Below, in pieces: positions 16,878 to 25,401 of a DNA stretch of 49,793 nt. Positions within the stretch are counted from its first letter, which is position 1; each line of letters starts with the position of its first letter. Location: assembly GCA_025352125.1 (NCBI GenBank), contig JANXTZ010000069.1, positions 1-49,793 of the forward strand. The letters are read 5' to 3'. The translations under genes were made by a program, and so were the position numbers. Below the pieces are notes generated by a model, which searched no databases, was not told where the DNA came from, and saw nothing but the letters and a program-made list of their open reading frames with translations. The DNA is from Deinococcales bacterium. GTDB taxonomy: Bacteria; Deinococcota; Deinococci; Deinococcales; JAAFIG01.

Positions 16878-18404
16878 ATGCTTTCCATCTCACAACCCGC
16901 ATCACTGCCTTTAGGCACACCACCCTCGTTGCTCGAGTTCTCGCATGTTTCCAAGCAATTTGGTGGCACGCTGGCAATTGATGATTTGTCACTCGAGGTT
17001 CAGGCGGGTGAGGTGCTGGCATTGCTCGGACAGAACGGCGCGGGCAAAAGTACGGTCATCAAAATCCTGGCGGGCGTTCATGCCGCCTCGAGCGGTGAGG
17101 TTTTATTTCAGGGACGTAAACTCGAGTCTTTTCATGGCAAACCACCGATTGCGTTTATTCACCAAGATTTGGGTTTGATCGAGTGGATGACCGTCAGCGA
17201 AAATTTGGCGTTTGGTACGGGTTTCCCCAAGAAAAATGGGTTGATCGACTGGCGTAGCACGTCGTCTCGAGCCAAGCAAATTCTCGAGCTGGTTGGTGGC
17301 GGCATCGGTCCCTCGGCACGGATATTTAGTCTCTCACGCACCGAACGCGCTTTGGTGGCTATCGCTCGGGCGCTGGCGCAAGACGCCCAACTGCTGGTGC
17401 TCGACGAACCCACCTCGAGTTTGCCGTCTTCGGATGTCGAACGTCTTTTCGGGGTTTTGCGCGACTTGCGTGCTCGAAATGTCGGGATTATTTACGTTTC
17501 GCACCGACTGGACGAAATTTTTAGAATCAGTGACCGCATTGCTGTGATGCGCGACGGCAAATTGGTCAGCTTGTGCAATGCCTCCGAAACCAATCAGACC
17601 GAACTGGTGACGACCATCGTCGGGCATAAAATTGCCGAGGCGTACCCCAAAGCTTCAAATCCGCAGGCACAATTGCCCTTGCTCGAGGTGGCAGGTTTGC
17701 AGGTGGCGGCACTTGACACCATTGGTTTTAACATTGGACCTGGTGAAGCACTCGGGTTAACAGGCTTGAAAGGCGCAGGACAGGTCGAAATTGGTCGAGC
17801 CTTGTTTGGACTCGAGCAAATTCTGGCGGGACAGATCAAACTCGACAACGCCACCATTCAAACCTCCTCACCGCTCGAGGCAATGAAGGCGGGCATCGGT
17901 TTTGTCTCCTCCAACCGCCGCGAGGAGAGCCTCGCCATGACCCTGAGCGTGCGTGAAAACTTTTTTATGAACCCCGCAAACCGCAAACTCAAACTTCACA
18001 ATGTGATTCAACCAAAACAAGAAAAACTTGACGCTCGAGCCTGGGTCAAACGCTTTAACGTGCGTCCGCCAGACGCAGAACAAGCCCTGGACACCTTGTC
18101 CGGCGGCAACCAGCAAAAAGTCGTGATGGGGCGCTGGCTCGAGTTTGGAGCAAAACTTTTGATTCTCGAAGAACCGACTTTGGGCGTGGATGTTGGTTCC
18201 AAAGCCGAAATTTACAGTTTTCTGGTGACGGCGCTCGAGGCTGGTGCGGCGGTGTTGCTGGTGTCCACCGATCTCGAGGAAATTGCTGGGATTTGTCACC
18301 GCGCCCTGGTGTTTAACCGTGGCAGCGTGAATGCGGAACTTGAAGGAACCGCCTTGACCGTTGCAGCTTTGGTTCATGCTGCGGCGGGCGATTTAAGCAA
18401 TTGA
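16878..18404 (+). CDS. Sugar ABC transporter ATP-binding protein, RbsA/XylG type
   Basis: 508-residue protein with two fused ABC ATPase domains, typical of ribose/xylose-type importers. Domain 1 has Walker A GQNGAGKS, a weak signature (FSLSRTERALVAIARAL) and Walker B LLVLDEPTSSL. Domain 2 has a degenerate Walker A (GLTGLKGAGQVEIGRAL), a good signature LSGGNQQKV and Walker B LLILEEPTLGVD. This split of intact motifs between the halves is normal for the family. ATG 16878 chosen; a TTG at 16872 has the better-spaced GGAG. The second half carries the family's SSNRREESLAMTLSVREN segment. Confidence 0.93.
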   Translation: MLSISQPASLPLGTPPSLLEFSHVSKQFGGTLAIDDLSLEVQAGEVLALLGQNGAGKSTVIKILAGVHAASSGEVLFQGRKLESFHGKPPIAFIHQDLGLIEWMTVSENLAFGTGFPKKNGLIDWRSTSSRAKQILELVGGGIGPSARIFSLSRTERALVAIARALAQDAQLLVLDEPTSSLPSSDVERLFGVLRDLRARNVGIIYVSHRLDEIFRISDRIAVMRDGKLVSLCNASETNQTELVTTIVGHKIAEAYPKASNPQAQLPLLEVAGLQVAALDTIGFNIGPGEALGLTGLKGAGQVEIGRALFGLEQILAGQIKLDNATIQTSSPLEAMKAGIGFVSSNRREESLAMTLSVRENFFMNPANRKLKLHNVIQPKQEKLDARAWVKRFNVRPPDAEQALDTLSGGNQQKVVMGRWLEFGAKLLILEEPTLGVDVGSKAEIYSFLVTALEAGAAVLLVSTDLEEIAGICHRALVFNRGSVNAELEGTALTVAALVHAAAGDLSN

Positions 18405-18420
18405 TTCTCGAGGTTAATGT

Positions 18421-19497
18421 ATGCAATCACTCAAATCCGATGCGCTCGAGCCAGACCCGAACGACCTGCGCGGCAAACCGCTCGGGCAAGTCATTGTTCG
18501 GCTGATTCCAGTTTACGGGCTGGTCGTGATCACGCTCGTTTTGATCATCGTGTTCTCAATCTTGCTGCCCAGAACTTTTCCAACAACCCTCAACCTTGAG
18601 AGTATGCTCAAACGCCAGAGTATCAATGCCCTGATGGCGCTGGCGGTCATGATGCCGATGGCGGCGGGAAAGATTGATCTCTCGATAGGTTTTGGCGTGA
18701 TGCTCTGGGAAATCATGGCAATCTCGTTGCAAACCCGTTTTGGCATTCCCTGGCAACTGGTGATTCCAATAGTCCTGGCTGGCGGCGCGGTGATCGGCGT
18801 GGTCAACGCCAGCCTGGTCGAATTTGCCAGGATAGATGCCTTTATTGCGACACTCGGCACGGCGACCGTGATTAACGCCCTGGCATTGTGGTACACCAAC
18901 GGACAGCAAGTTGTTGGTACGTTGCCAACCAGCTTTTTTGAACTCTCCAAAGCCAGTGTTCTTGGCATTCCGATCTTACCAATTTACCCGCTCGTGATTA
19001 GCCTTGCCCTTTGGATCATGCTCGAGTATCTGCCGATAGGACGTTATATTTACGTGGTCGGCGCAAACCCAGAGGCGGCTAAACTCAACGGCATCCCGAC
19101 CCGCAAATACATCGTGCTGGCGTTCGTACTTTCGGGCATGATCGTGGCGTTTGCGGGCGTGATCTTGGCTTCGCAACTGCGCATCGGTCAGACCAGTTTG
19201 GGAGACAGTTATTTGCTGCCCGCGCTGGTTGGCGCATTTCTGGGTTCGACCACCTTAAAACCTGGGCGGGTCAACGTCTGGGGCACACTGATCGCCGTGG
19301 CAGTGCTCGCCATTGGCATCACTGGCTTGCAACAACTGGGCGCGGAATTCTACGTTGAACCCATGTTCAACGGCTTGACCCTGCTGATTGCCATTGGCTT
19401 GGCGGGTCTGACTGGTCGTCGCCGCGTTCAACTGCAACGCGCTCGAGAAATCGCGCAGCACAGCTCCACCACCTTACCGGACAAAAGCTCGAGTTAA
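18421..19497 (+). CDS. Sugar ABC transporter permease, RbsC/XylH type
   Basis: 358-residue inner-membrane protein with eight or more hydrophobic segments, starting with VIVRLIPVYGLVVITLVLII. Family marks are MLKRQSINALMALAVMMPM, the VVGANPEAAKLNGIPTRKY loop that contacts the ATPase and the late ALVGAFLGSTT segment. It starts 17 bp after the ATPase gene; its ribosome-binding site GAGG is the end of a CTCGAG copy. Ligand undefined; operon context points to a sugar acid. Confidence 0.92.
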   Translation: MQSLKSDALEPDPNDLRGKPLGQVIVRLIPVYGLVVITLVLIIVFSILLPRTFPTTLNLESMLKRQSINALMALAVMMPMAAGKIDLSIGFGVMLWEIMAISLQTRFGIPWQLVIPIVLAGGAVIGVVNASLVEFARIDAFIATLGTATVINALALWYTNGQQVVGTLPTSFFELSKASVLGIPILPIYPLVISLALWIMLEYLPIGRYIYVVGANPEAAKLNGIPTRKYIVLAFVLSGMIVAFAGVILASQLRIGQTSLGDSYLLPALVGAFLGSTTLKPGRVNVWGTLIAVAVLAIGITGLQQLGAEFYVEPMFNGLTLLIAIGLAGLTGRRRVQLQRAREIAQHSSTTLPDKSSS

Positions 19498-19535
19498 AGA
19501 GCCTGTCAAAAGTTTTAAAATTCAAGGAGGAAGAG

Positions 19536-20651
19536 ATGAAGCAAAAAAATGCAGTTTTGAGTATTGCCCTGATTGGTGCAGCGCTTGCCGTGGCAGCCGT
19601 GTACAACGTGAGCGCCCAAGACGACATCGTTGCCAAAGCCAAGGCATTCGTCAAGGATGCCGCCAGCAAAGCCAACAAGTGGACGGGTCCGACATCGGGT
19701 CCAAAAGCGGCGGCTGGGAAGTCAATCATCTATGTCTCGAGCGATCAACGCAACGGCGGCGCTCAGGGCGTGGGCGACGGTGTCAGCGAGGCTGCCAAAG
19801 CCATCGGTTGGGATTTTAAACTGCTCGACGGGCGCGGCACGGTACAGGGACACGGCGATGCGCTGGGACAAGCCATCGTGCAAAAGCCTGACGCGATTAT
19901 TCTGGGTGGTTTTGACGCCACCGAACAGACCGATCTGGTCGAACAAGCCAACAAGGCGGGCATCGTGGTCGCGGGCTGGCACGCGGCAGGCACGCCAGGA
20001 CCGCAAACCAACCCGACCATGTTCACCAACGTCACCACGCCCGCGCAGGACACCTCGGAAGCCGCCGCCTACCTGGCAATTGCCAACTCGAACGGCAAGG
20101 CTGGTGTGGTGGTCTTCACCGACAGCGCCTACGCGATTGCCGTCGCCAAATCGGACGCGATGGCGAACATCATCAGGCAGTGCAAAACCTGCACGCTGCT
20201 CGAGACTCGAGTGCAGAGCTTGGGTACTGCCACCAAGGACATGCCAACTGTGACTTCCAATTTGCTACAAAAATACGGAAAAAAATGGACGTATAGCCTG
20301 GGCATCAACGATTTGTACTTTGACGGCATGGTTCCTGGTCTGGTCAGCGCCAACATCAAACCAAGCGGACAGTTGTTTAACATTTCGGCTGGCGACGGTT
20401 CGGAAAGCGCCTATCAACGCGTGCGCACCAAGCAATACCAGTACGCCACGATTCCAGAACCAATCAATCTGCAAGGTTGGCAATTGGTGGACGAAATCAA
20501 CCGTGCAGTCAACAAAGAATCCCCGAGCGGCTTCAAGATTCCGGTGCATATTGTCGTGCCAGGTAACGTGAATTATGACGGCGGCAAGAAGAATTTGTTT
20601 GACCCCGAGAACGGCTACCGCGACCGTTACAAGAAAATCTGGGGCAAATAA
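19536..20651 (+). CDS. Sugar ABC transporter substrate-binding protein
   Basis: 371-residue exported binding protein of the periplasmic-binding-protein-like I (RbsB) type. A signal peptide with hydrophobic ALIGAALAVAAVY and cleavage after VSA is visible (about residue 27). Two-lobed fold marks include SIIYVSSDQRNGG, PDAIILGGFDATEQTD, KAGIVVAGWHA, then WTYSLGINDLYFDG. No lipobox is seen, so it is released into the periplasm or held another way. AAGGAGG precedes ATG. CTCGAG is rare in it (three copies, two adjacent). Followed by a terminator at 20725. Confidence 0.92.
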   Translation: MKQKNAVLSIALIGAALAVAAVYNVSAQDDIVAKAKAFVKDAASKANKWTGPTSGPKAAAGKSIIYVSSDQRNGGAQGVGDGVSEAAKAIGWDFKLLDGRGTVQGHGDALGQAIVQKPDAIILGGFDATEQTDLVEQANKAGIVVAGWHAAGTPGPQTNPTMFTNVTTPAQDTSEAAAYLAIANSNGKAGVVVFTDSAYAIAVAKSDAMANIIRQCKTCTLLETRVQSLGTATKDMPTVTSNLLQKYGKKWTYSLGINDLYFDGMVPGLVSANIKPSGQLFNISAGDGSESAYQRVRTKQYQYATIPEPINLQGWQLVDEINRAVNKESPSGFKIPVHIVVPGNVNYDGGKKNLFDPENGYRDRYKKIWGK

Positions 20652-20724
20652 TCAGAATCAAACGTTCTTTTCTCCTTTCTTTTGACCATAAAATGCACCT
20701 CACGGGCATGGTCACTCGTCCCCA

Positions 20725-20753
20725 GCCCTTCTCTCCCAGAGAGAAGGGCGTTT
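20725..20753 (+). terminator. Hairpin after sugar ABC operon
   Basis: Perfect 10-bp arms GCCCTTCTCT (20725-20734) and AGAGAAGGGC (20740-20749) enclose a five-base loop and are followed by only three T after a G. It lies 74 bp after the binding-protein stop. Suited to stop or stabilise the operon's mRNA; the short T run makes full termination uncertain. Confidence 0.6.
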
Positions 20754-20778
20754 AATGCCTAACTCGAGAAACGCTGAC

Positions 20779-20833
20779 TTTGGTTTTTCAAAAATTGTAG
20801 TCACGTTACTGTGACACTTTACGAAAAACCAAA
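20779..20833. repeat. Nested inverted repeat upstream of gluconolactonase gene
   Basis: Outer arms TTTGGTTTTTC (20779-20789) and GAAAAACCAAA (20823-20833) are perfect over 11 bp. Inside lies a second inverted repeat, GTCAC (20800-20804) and GTGAC (20811-20815), separated by six bases. CTCGAG copies flank the structure on both sides. It could be a regulatory site (inner repeat) or an RNA hairpin, 120 bp before the next gene. The remainder of the 300-bp gap 20652-20952 shows only the terminator and the ribosome-binding region. Confidence 0.7.
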
Positions 20834-20952
20834 ATTTGGCATCTCGAGCGTCAATTGTTGAGGGCGAACGAAATCAATGCCTGTTTCACTCCACGGGTGA
20901 AACCCGAACTTCTTTTCATCCTCAGAAACTTCAGGCGCATGATTTAAAGGCA

Positions 20953-21864
20953 ATGATGACAAACCAATTCGAGATTTTTGACGAGCGTTTTAGAAGCATT
21001 CTTCTGCCAGATTCCAAACTCGAGAGACTGGCTTCTGGCGCGGTCTGGTCTGAAGGTCCGGTGTATCTCGAGACTGAGAATTGCGTGATCTGGTCGGACA
21101 TTCCTGGGAATCGTTTGTTGCGCTGGAGTGCTGCCGATGGTCTGAGTGAATTTTTGAATCCGAGCCATTTTCAAAATGGTCATACTTTGGATTCGCAGGG
21201 ACGAATCATCGCTTGCTCGCACGGTGAACGGGCGGTCATGAGGCTCGAGATAGACGGAACGTGGACGAAACTGGTCAGTCATTTTGAAGGCAAGAAACTG
21301 AATTCGCCCAACGATGTGGTTGTGAAATCAGACGGCTCAATCTGGTTTTCCGACCCGTCTTACGGGTTGATTCAACCGAATGAGGGTTACGGCGGCACGC
21401 AGGAACAGGCTGGGTGTTTCGTCTACCGTTTTGACCCCATCAACTTGGATATTGATGCCGTTGTGACCGACATGGAACAACCCAATGGTTTGGCTTTCTC
21501 GCCAGATGAAAAAACGCTTTACGTTTCGGACACCAGTGCCAGCCACGATCAAAACGGCAACCATCAGATTCGGGCTTACGATGTCGTGAATGACTCGAGC
21601 ACGTCAAATGGACGGGTCTTTGCGGTGATTGAACCTGGCTTGCCTGACGGTTTTAGGCTCGACAAACAAGGCTGGATTTTTACCAGTTCGCAAGACAGCA
21701 TTCAGGTTTTTACCCCAGATGGCAGGCTGCTCGGCAAAATTCTGGTGCCAGAAAAAGTTGGAAACTTGACTTTTGGTGGCGCAAACAAAGACCGACTTTT
21801 TATTGCGGCAAGCTCGAGTTTGTACGCGATTGACCTCAACACCCAAGGGCTGAAACACGCGTGA
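20953..21864 (+). CDS. SMP-30/gluconolactonase family protein
   Basis: About 303-residue beta-propeller enzyme that opens sugar lactones to aldonic acids using a divalent metal. Visible marks are ASGAVWSEGPVYLE (metal-binding Glu), LNSPNDVVVKSDGSIWFSDP (Asn-Asp pair), EQPNGLAFSPDEKTLYVSDT (second Asn and Asp) and LPDGFRLDKQGWIF. The start is one of two adjacent ATGs at 20953/20956 after AAAGG; an in-frame frame continues further upstream but without family similarity. It overlaps the next gene by four bases (GTGA). Complements the sugar-acid genes upstream. Confidence 0.9.
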   Translation: MMTNQFEIFDERFRSILLPDSKLERLASGAVWSEGPVYLETENCVIWSDIPGNRLLRWSAADGLSEFLNPSHFQNGHTLDSQGRIIACSHGERAVMRLEIDGTWTKLVSHFEGKKLNSPNDVVVKSDGSIWFSDPSYGLIQPNEGYGGTQEQAGCFVYRFDPINLDIDAVVTDMEQPNGLAFSPDEKTLYVSDTSASHDQNGNHQIRAYDVVNDSSTSNGRVFAVIEPGLPDGFRLDKQGWIFTSSQDSIQVFTPDGRLLGKILVPEKVGNLTFGGANKDRLFIAASSSLYAIDLNTQGLKHA

Positions 21865-22742
21865 GGCTCGAGCCTGGTTGCACAATTGGATTCATAGGTT
21901 TGGGTTTGATGGGCAAACCAATGGCGCTGAATCTCTTAAAAGCTGGTTTCAAGCTGAGGGTTTGGAATCGGACTCCAGAAAAAGCGCTCGGGGTTTTGGA
22001 GGCTGGCGCGGAACTCGCCCAAAGTTTGCCTGAGGTCGCAAAAGGCGCGAGTGCCATCATCACCATGCTCGAGAATGGTGCGGCAGTGACCGAAGTTTTA
22101 TTCTCGAGCGGCTTGGTTGCCGCCAGTGAACCTGGAACACTTTTTATCGACATGAGTTCAATCGCGCCTGCAATCGCTGAGGACCATGCACGGTTGGTTG
22201 AGGCTCGAGGACTGCATTACATTGACGCGCCAGTTTCGGGAGGAACTGTGGGCGCGGTGGGTGGCACACTGGCAATCATGGCGGGGGGACTCGAGGCTGA
22301 GATTCTTGATGCTCAACATATTTTTGGAGCGCTCGGCACGGTCACGCACGTTGGACCACACGGACGAGGACAACTCTGTAAATTGGTGAATCAAAGCATT
22401 GTCGCCATCACGATTGGCGCAGTTGCCGAGGGATTGTTGCTCGCCAAAAAAGGCGGTGCCGACCCAGCCAAAGTCCGTCAGGCGATTCTGGGCGGTTTTT
22501 GTGGGTCACGGATTCTCGAGCTTCACGGTTTGCGCATGATCGAGGGCAATTTTGAACCTGGCGGCACGGTTAAAAATCAGATCAAGGATTTGAATGCGGT
22601 GCTCGAGGTGGCACAAAAATTAAAACTCGAGCTTCCATTGACAAAACGTGTGCATGGTTTGTTTTTGGAATTGGCTGCAAACGGTGGGGAAATGCTTGAC
22701 CACAGCGCCTTGTACCTTGAACTCGAGCGCAAGGGGAAATGA
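21861..22742 (+). CDS. Beta-hydroxyacid dehydrogenase, GarR/2-hydroxy-3-oxopropionate reductase type
   Basis: 293-residue NAD(P)H-dependent reductase. The nucleotide site is GFIGLGLMGKPMALNLLKAG followed by WNRTPEKA. The substrate loop is DAPVSGGTVGAVGG, the catalytic lysine lies in GQLCKLVNQSIV, and NQIKDLNAVLEVA closes the C-terminal domain. The start is GTG overlapping the gluconolactonase stop. Tartronate semialdehyde reductase fits sugar-acid metabolism, but 3-hydroxyisobutyrate- or succinic-semialdehyde-type activity is not excluded. Confidence 0.87.
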   Translation: MRLEPGCTIGFIGLGLMGKPMALNLLKAGFKLRVWNRTPEKALGVLEAGAELAQSLPEVAKGASAIITMLENGAAVTEVLFSSGLVAASEPGTLFIDMSSIAPAIAEDHARLVEARGLHYIDAPVSGGTVGAVGGTLAIMAGGLEAEILDAQHIFGALGTVTHVGPHGRGQLCKLVNQSIVAITIGAVAEGLLLAKKGGADPAKVRQAILGGFCGSRILELHGLRMIEGNFEPGGTVKNQIKDLNAVLEVAQKLKLELPLTKRVHGLFLELAANGGEMLDHSALYLELERKGK

Positions 22743-22745
22743 AGA

Positions 22746-23216
22746 ATGTCAACGCTTCATCTGATGGTTGGTCTGCCATGTTCGGGCAAAACCACACTGG
22801 CAAAAAAACTCGAGCAGGAACATTGTGCATTGCGTTCTACGCCTGACGAGTGGCACACTCGGCTCTTTGGTTTGGACCTTAAAGACCTCGGAGCACACAA
22901 TGTCCGTCATGTCTTGATCGAGAAGATGCTCTGGGAATTGGGCACTCGGGCGTTAAGTCTTGGCATCAATGTCATCCTCGATTATGGTTTCTGGGCAAAA
23001 GAAGAACGGGATTTTTTTCGTGCTCGAGCTTTAGAGTTGGGTGCAGGCTGTCAAATTCATTACCTTGAAGTTGCAAACACCGAATTGCTCGAGCGACTCA
23101 AATCACGAAACGCAAATTTACCATCAGGCACGTTTCACATTCCCGAGGACTCGCTTCAAGAGTGGATGACCTGGTTTCAAGCCCCAACCCCAGCGAAACT
23201 GGAATCCAATCATTGA
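22746..23216 (+). CDS. P-loop ATP-binding protein (AAA_33-like kinase fold)
   Basis: 156-residue protein with Walker A GLPCSGKTTLAKKL near the N-terminus, then STPDEWHTRLFG, NVILDYGFWAKEERD and the lid-like RLKSRN segment. This is the layout of small zeta-toxin/chloramphenicol-phosphotransferase-like kinases of unknown substrate. It starts three bases after the GarR-like stop, so it belongs to the same transcript. It is tempting to see it as the missing gluconate kinase, but it lacks the GntK-type MGVSGSGKS start and GntK's typical sequence. Confidence 0.8.
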   Translation: MSTLHLMVGLPCSGKTTLAKKLEQEHCALRSTPDEWHTRLFGLDLKDLGAHNVRHVLIEKMLWELGTRALSLGINVILDYGFWAKEERDFFRARALELGAGCQIHYLEVANTELLERLKSRNANLPSGTFHIPEDSLQEWMTWFQAPTPAKLESNH

Positions 23217-23290
23217 GCATTTTTGTTTAACTCGGTTCAAACGTGGCACAATCTCGGGTTTTCTTCAGTTGGCGTGTTTATGATGTGGTG

Positions 23291-23992
23291 ATGAACTACA
23301 ACTTTCTCTGGGTGGCGGTCGTGGCATACCTGTTCGGTTCGATACCGTTCGGGGTGTTGGTGGCGCGAACCTATGCCATTGACGTGCAAAAAGTTGGCTC
23401 GGGCAACACGGGTGCCAGCAACGTCTTGCGGTCTGCGGGTTGGGGTCCTGGTTTGGTCGTGGCGCTGGCGGACATCATGAAAAGTGGTGTCGCGGTCTTG
23501 ATCGCCCAAGCGTTCGGAATGCCGAGCTGGGAAGTGATGCTGGTGGGTTGGTGCGCCGTGATTGGTCACAATTATTCAATCTTTTTGGGTTTCAAAGGTG
23601 GCAAGGGAGTTGCGGCATCGTTCGGCACCATCGCCTTTTTGGACATTGGACTCGGGATTGCCATCTTGCCTTTGTTCGTCATCACCGTTCTGGTGACGCG
23701 GTTCACGAGCGCCGCATCAATCATCGCCTCAGCCTCGAGCGTCATTTTGGCGATAGCCATGCAGCGCGAATGGTGGAAGGTCTTGATGCTGGGCGGTCTG
23801 GCGGTCATGATTGCCTTCAAACACCGCGACAACCTCGGACGGATGTACGCGGGCATCGAGCGCCGCATCGATCAGCGCGAACCTCGGGTTGTCTCGAGCG
23901 ACACGGCGAAACCTGGCAGCGTCGATGCGTTGTTCAAGTCAGAGCCGCAGGAGCCGATCCCCGTTTCAGAACCCGAGAAAAAATCCGAATGA
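23291..23992 (+). CDS. plsY: Glycerol-3-phosphate acyltransferase PlsY
   Basis: 233-residue inner-membrane enzyme that moves an acyl group from acyl-phosphate to glycerol 3-phosphate, the first step of phospholipid synthesis. The three conserved PlsY motifs are seen: GSIPFG, KVGSGNTGASNVLR and GHNYSIFLGFKGGKGVA. Several TM segments follow. Start ATG 23291; a GTG at 23243 is possible. The C-terminal 50 residues are a charged, proline-rich tail (EPIPVSEPEKKSE) not typical of the family. It overlaps the next gene by ATGA. Confidence 0.94.
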   Translation: MNYNFLWVAVVAYLFGSIPFGVLVARTYAIDVQKVGSGNTGASNVLRSAGWGPGLVVALADIMKSGVAVLIAQAFGMPSWEVMLVGWCAVIGHNYSIFLGFKGGKGVAASFGTIAFLDIGLGIAILPLFVITVLVTRFTSAASIIASASSVILAIAMQREWWKVLMLGGLAVMIAFKHRDNLGRMYAGIERRIDQREPRVVSSDTAKPGSVDALFKSEPQEPIPVSEPEKKSE

Positions 23993-24690
23993 GTTTGGTC
24001 ACTTTTGGAGAGCGAGTGTCTTTGGATATTTTGTGCATCGCGCCGCACCCAGACGATGCCGAAATTGGTTGCGGCGGCAGTCTGGCAAGGGCTAAGTCTG
24101 AGGGGAAACTCACGGGGATTCTCGAGTTGACGCTTGGTGAAATGGGCAGCCTGGGAACGTCCGCAATTCGTTTGCAGGAGGCTCGTGTTGCCGCCGAAAT
24201 ACTGGGCTTGAGTTTTCGTGGCAACTTGCGTTGGCAGGACGGTGGCATTCAAGATTCAGACATATTCCGGCTCGGGTTGGCGCAAGTGATTCGAGATTTA
24301 AAACCCAGTACCTTGCTGGTTCCGCACGAGACAGACCGCCATCCAGACCATGTCGGCGCGGCGAAGGTGGCGACCTCGGCAGTCCATTTTGCGGGATTGC
24401 GCAAAGCCAAACTGACGGGCGAACCGCACAAAGTGGCTCGAGTTTTGTACTACCAGGGCAATGCCCCCATCGAAGCGAACGTACTGGTGAACGTCTCGGG
24501 TTTTATGGACATTTGGGCGGCGGCAATCATGGCTCACACCAGCCAATTCACGGGTGAGGCGGTAAGTGAGACCGTCAGTCCAGAAATTCTGGAGCGCCGA
24601 AAAGCCAGAATGATGTACTGGGGAACGTTTATCGGGGCGCGTTACGCCGAAAGTTTCCAGTCCCTGCTGCCGCTCGAGTTTGGGCTGTAA
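23989..24690 (+). CDS. bshB1: PIG-L-type deacetylase, probable bacillithiol enzyme BshB1
   Basis: 233-residue zinc deacetylase expected to remove the acetyl group from N-acetylglucosaminyl-malate in bacillithiol synthesis. Zinc ligands and base are in APHPDDAEIGCGG (H20, D23) and ETDRHPDHVGAA (H121); LTLGEMGSLGTSAIRLQEA and YQGNAPIEANVLVNVSGFMD follow the BshB1 pattern. The ATG overlaps the plsY stop. An open frame extends far upstream through plsY, but plsY is the real gene there. Bacillithiol is known in Deinococcus, supporting the taxonomic guess. Other LmbE-type deacetylases remain an alternative. Confidence 0.85.
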   Translation: MSLVTFGERVSLDILCIAPHPDDAEIGCGGSLARAKSEGKLTGILELTLGEMGSLGTSAIRLQEARVAAEILGLSFRGNLRWQDGGIQDSDIFRLGLAQVIRDLKPSTLLVPHETDRHPDHVGAAKVATSAVHFAGLRKAKLTGEPHKVARVLYYQGNAPIEANVLVNVSGFMDIWAAAIMAHTSQFTGEAVSETVSPEILERRKARMMYWGTFIGARYAESFQSLLPLEFGL

Positions 24691-24699
24691 ACTACGACC

Positions 24700-25401
24700 G
24701 TGAGTGAGCCATCACCCGTGGTCAATCCCAAATCGTGGCGTCGTCCAGAATTGCAATCCGTTGAGGTCACCAAAACCCTCGAGCGCCTGCTGGAACGAAT
24801 CTTGGAACGGTTCCCGGGTTCTGGTTTAAGTCGGGTTTGTGCGGACCTGATCGAAATTTCCAAAGACACCAAAGAGGTGGCAACCTGGATCATCAAGCCG
24901 CTCTGGTCGGTCAGGGTTGGCATTGGCGTGTTTTTGCTGTTTGTGACCGTGGCATTGATGTTCACCGTCTCGAGGTCGCAGATTGGCGTGGCAAAAATAG
25001 ATCTGCAAAGTTTGGTGTCGATGCTCGAGTCGATCACCAACGAGGTGGTGTTGCTGGTGGCGGGCTTGTTTTCGCTTGTGACCATCGAGGGACGCATCAA
25101 ACGTGGGCGCGTGATTGATGCCATCACCAATTTGCGAGCCGTGGCGCACATCATCGACATGCACCAACTGACCAAAGCCCCAGGCTCGAGCCAGCACGGG
25201 TTGAACAACGAAAACCTGGCGCGGTATCTGGATTACTGTTCGGAAATGCTCAGTCTGGTCAGCAAGATTGCTTTTTTGTACGTGAACAATTTTGATGACG
25301 GCGCCGCCAACCAGAGTGTCAACGAACTCGAGGATTTGACTTCGGGATTGTCGCGCAAGATTTGGCAGAAAATCACGATCATTTTAGATCACGATACTTG
25401 A
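24700..25401 (+). CDS. Membrane protein of unknown function
   Basis: 233 residues with an amphipathic N-terminal part ([18 protein letters not shown]), two hydrophobic segments at about residues 71-90 ([20 protein letters not shown]) and 108-127 ([20 protein letters not shown]), then a soluble helical C-terminus. No family recognised. GTG start 9 bp after bshB1; TAAACT lies six bases ahead of it and could be a -10 box of a leaderless transcript. Its 3' end overlaps the convergent yyaL-like gene by 13 bp. Confidence 0.75.
   Translation: MSEPSPVVNPKSWRRPELQSVEVTKTLERLLERILERFPGSGLSRVCADLIEISKDTKEVATWIIKPLWSVRVGIGVFLLFVTVALMFTVSRSQIGVAKIDLQSLVSMLESITNEVVLLVAGLFSLVTIEGRIKRGRVIDAITNLRAVAHIIDMHQLTKAPGSSQHGLNNENLARYLDYCSEMLSLVSKIAFLYVNNFDDGAANQSVNELEDLTSGLSRKIWQKITIILDHDT

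Noticed and set aside
23440..23988. Upstream extension of bshB1 inside plsY
   Set aside because: plsY motifs are in the other frame, and the BshB1 family begins near 23989.
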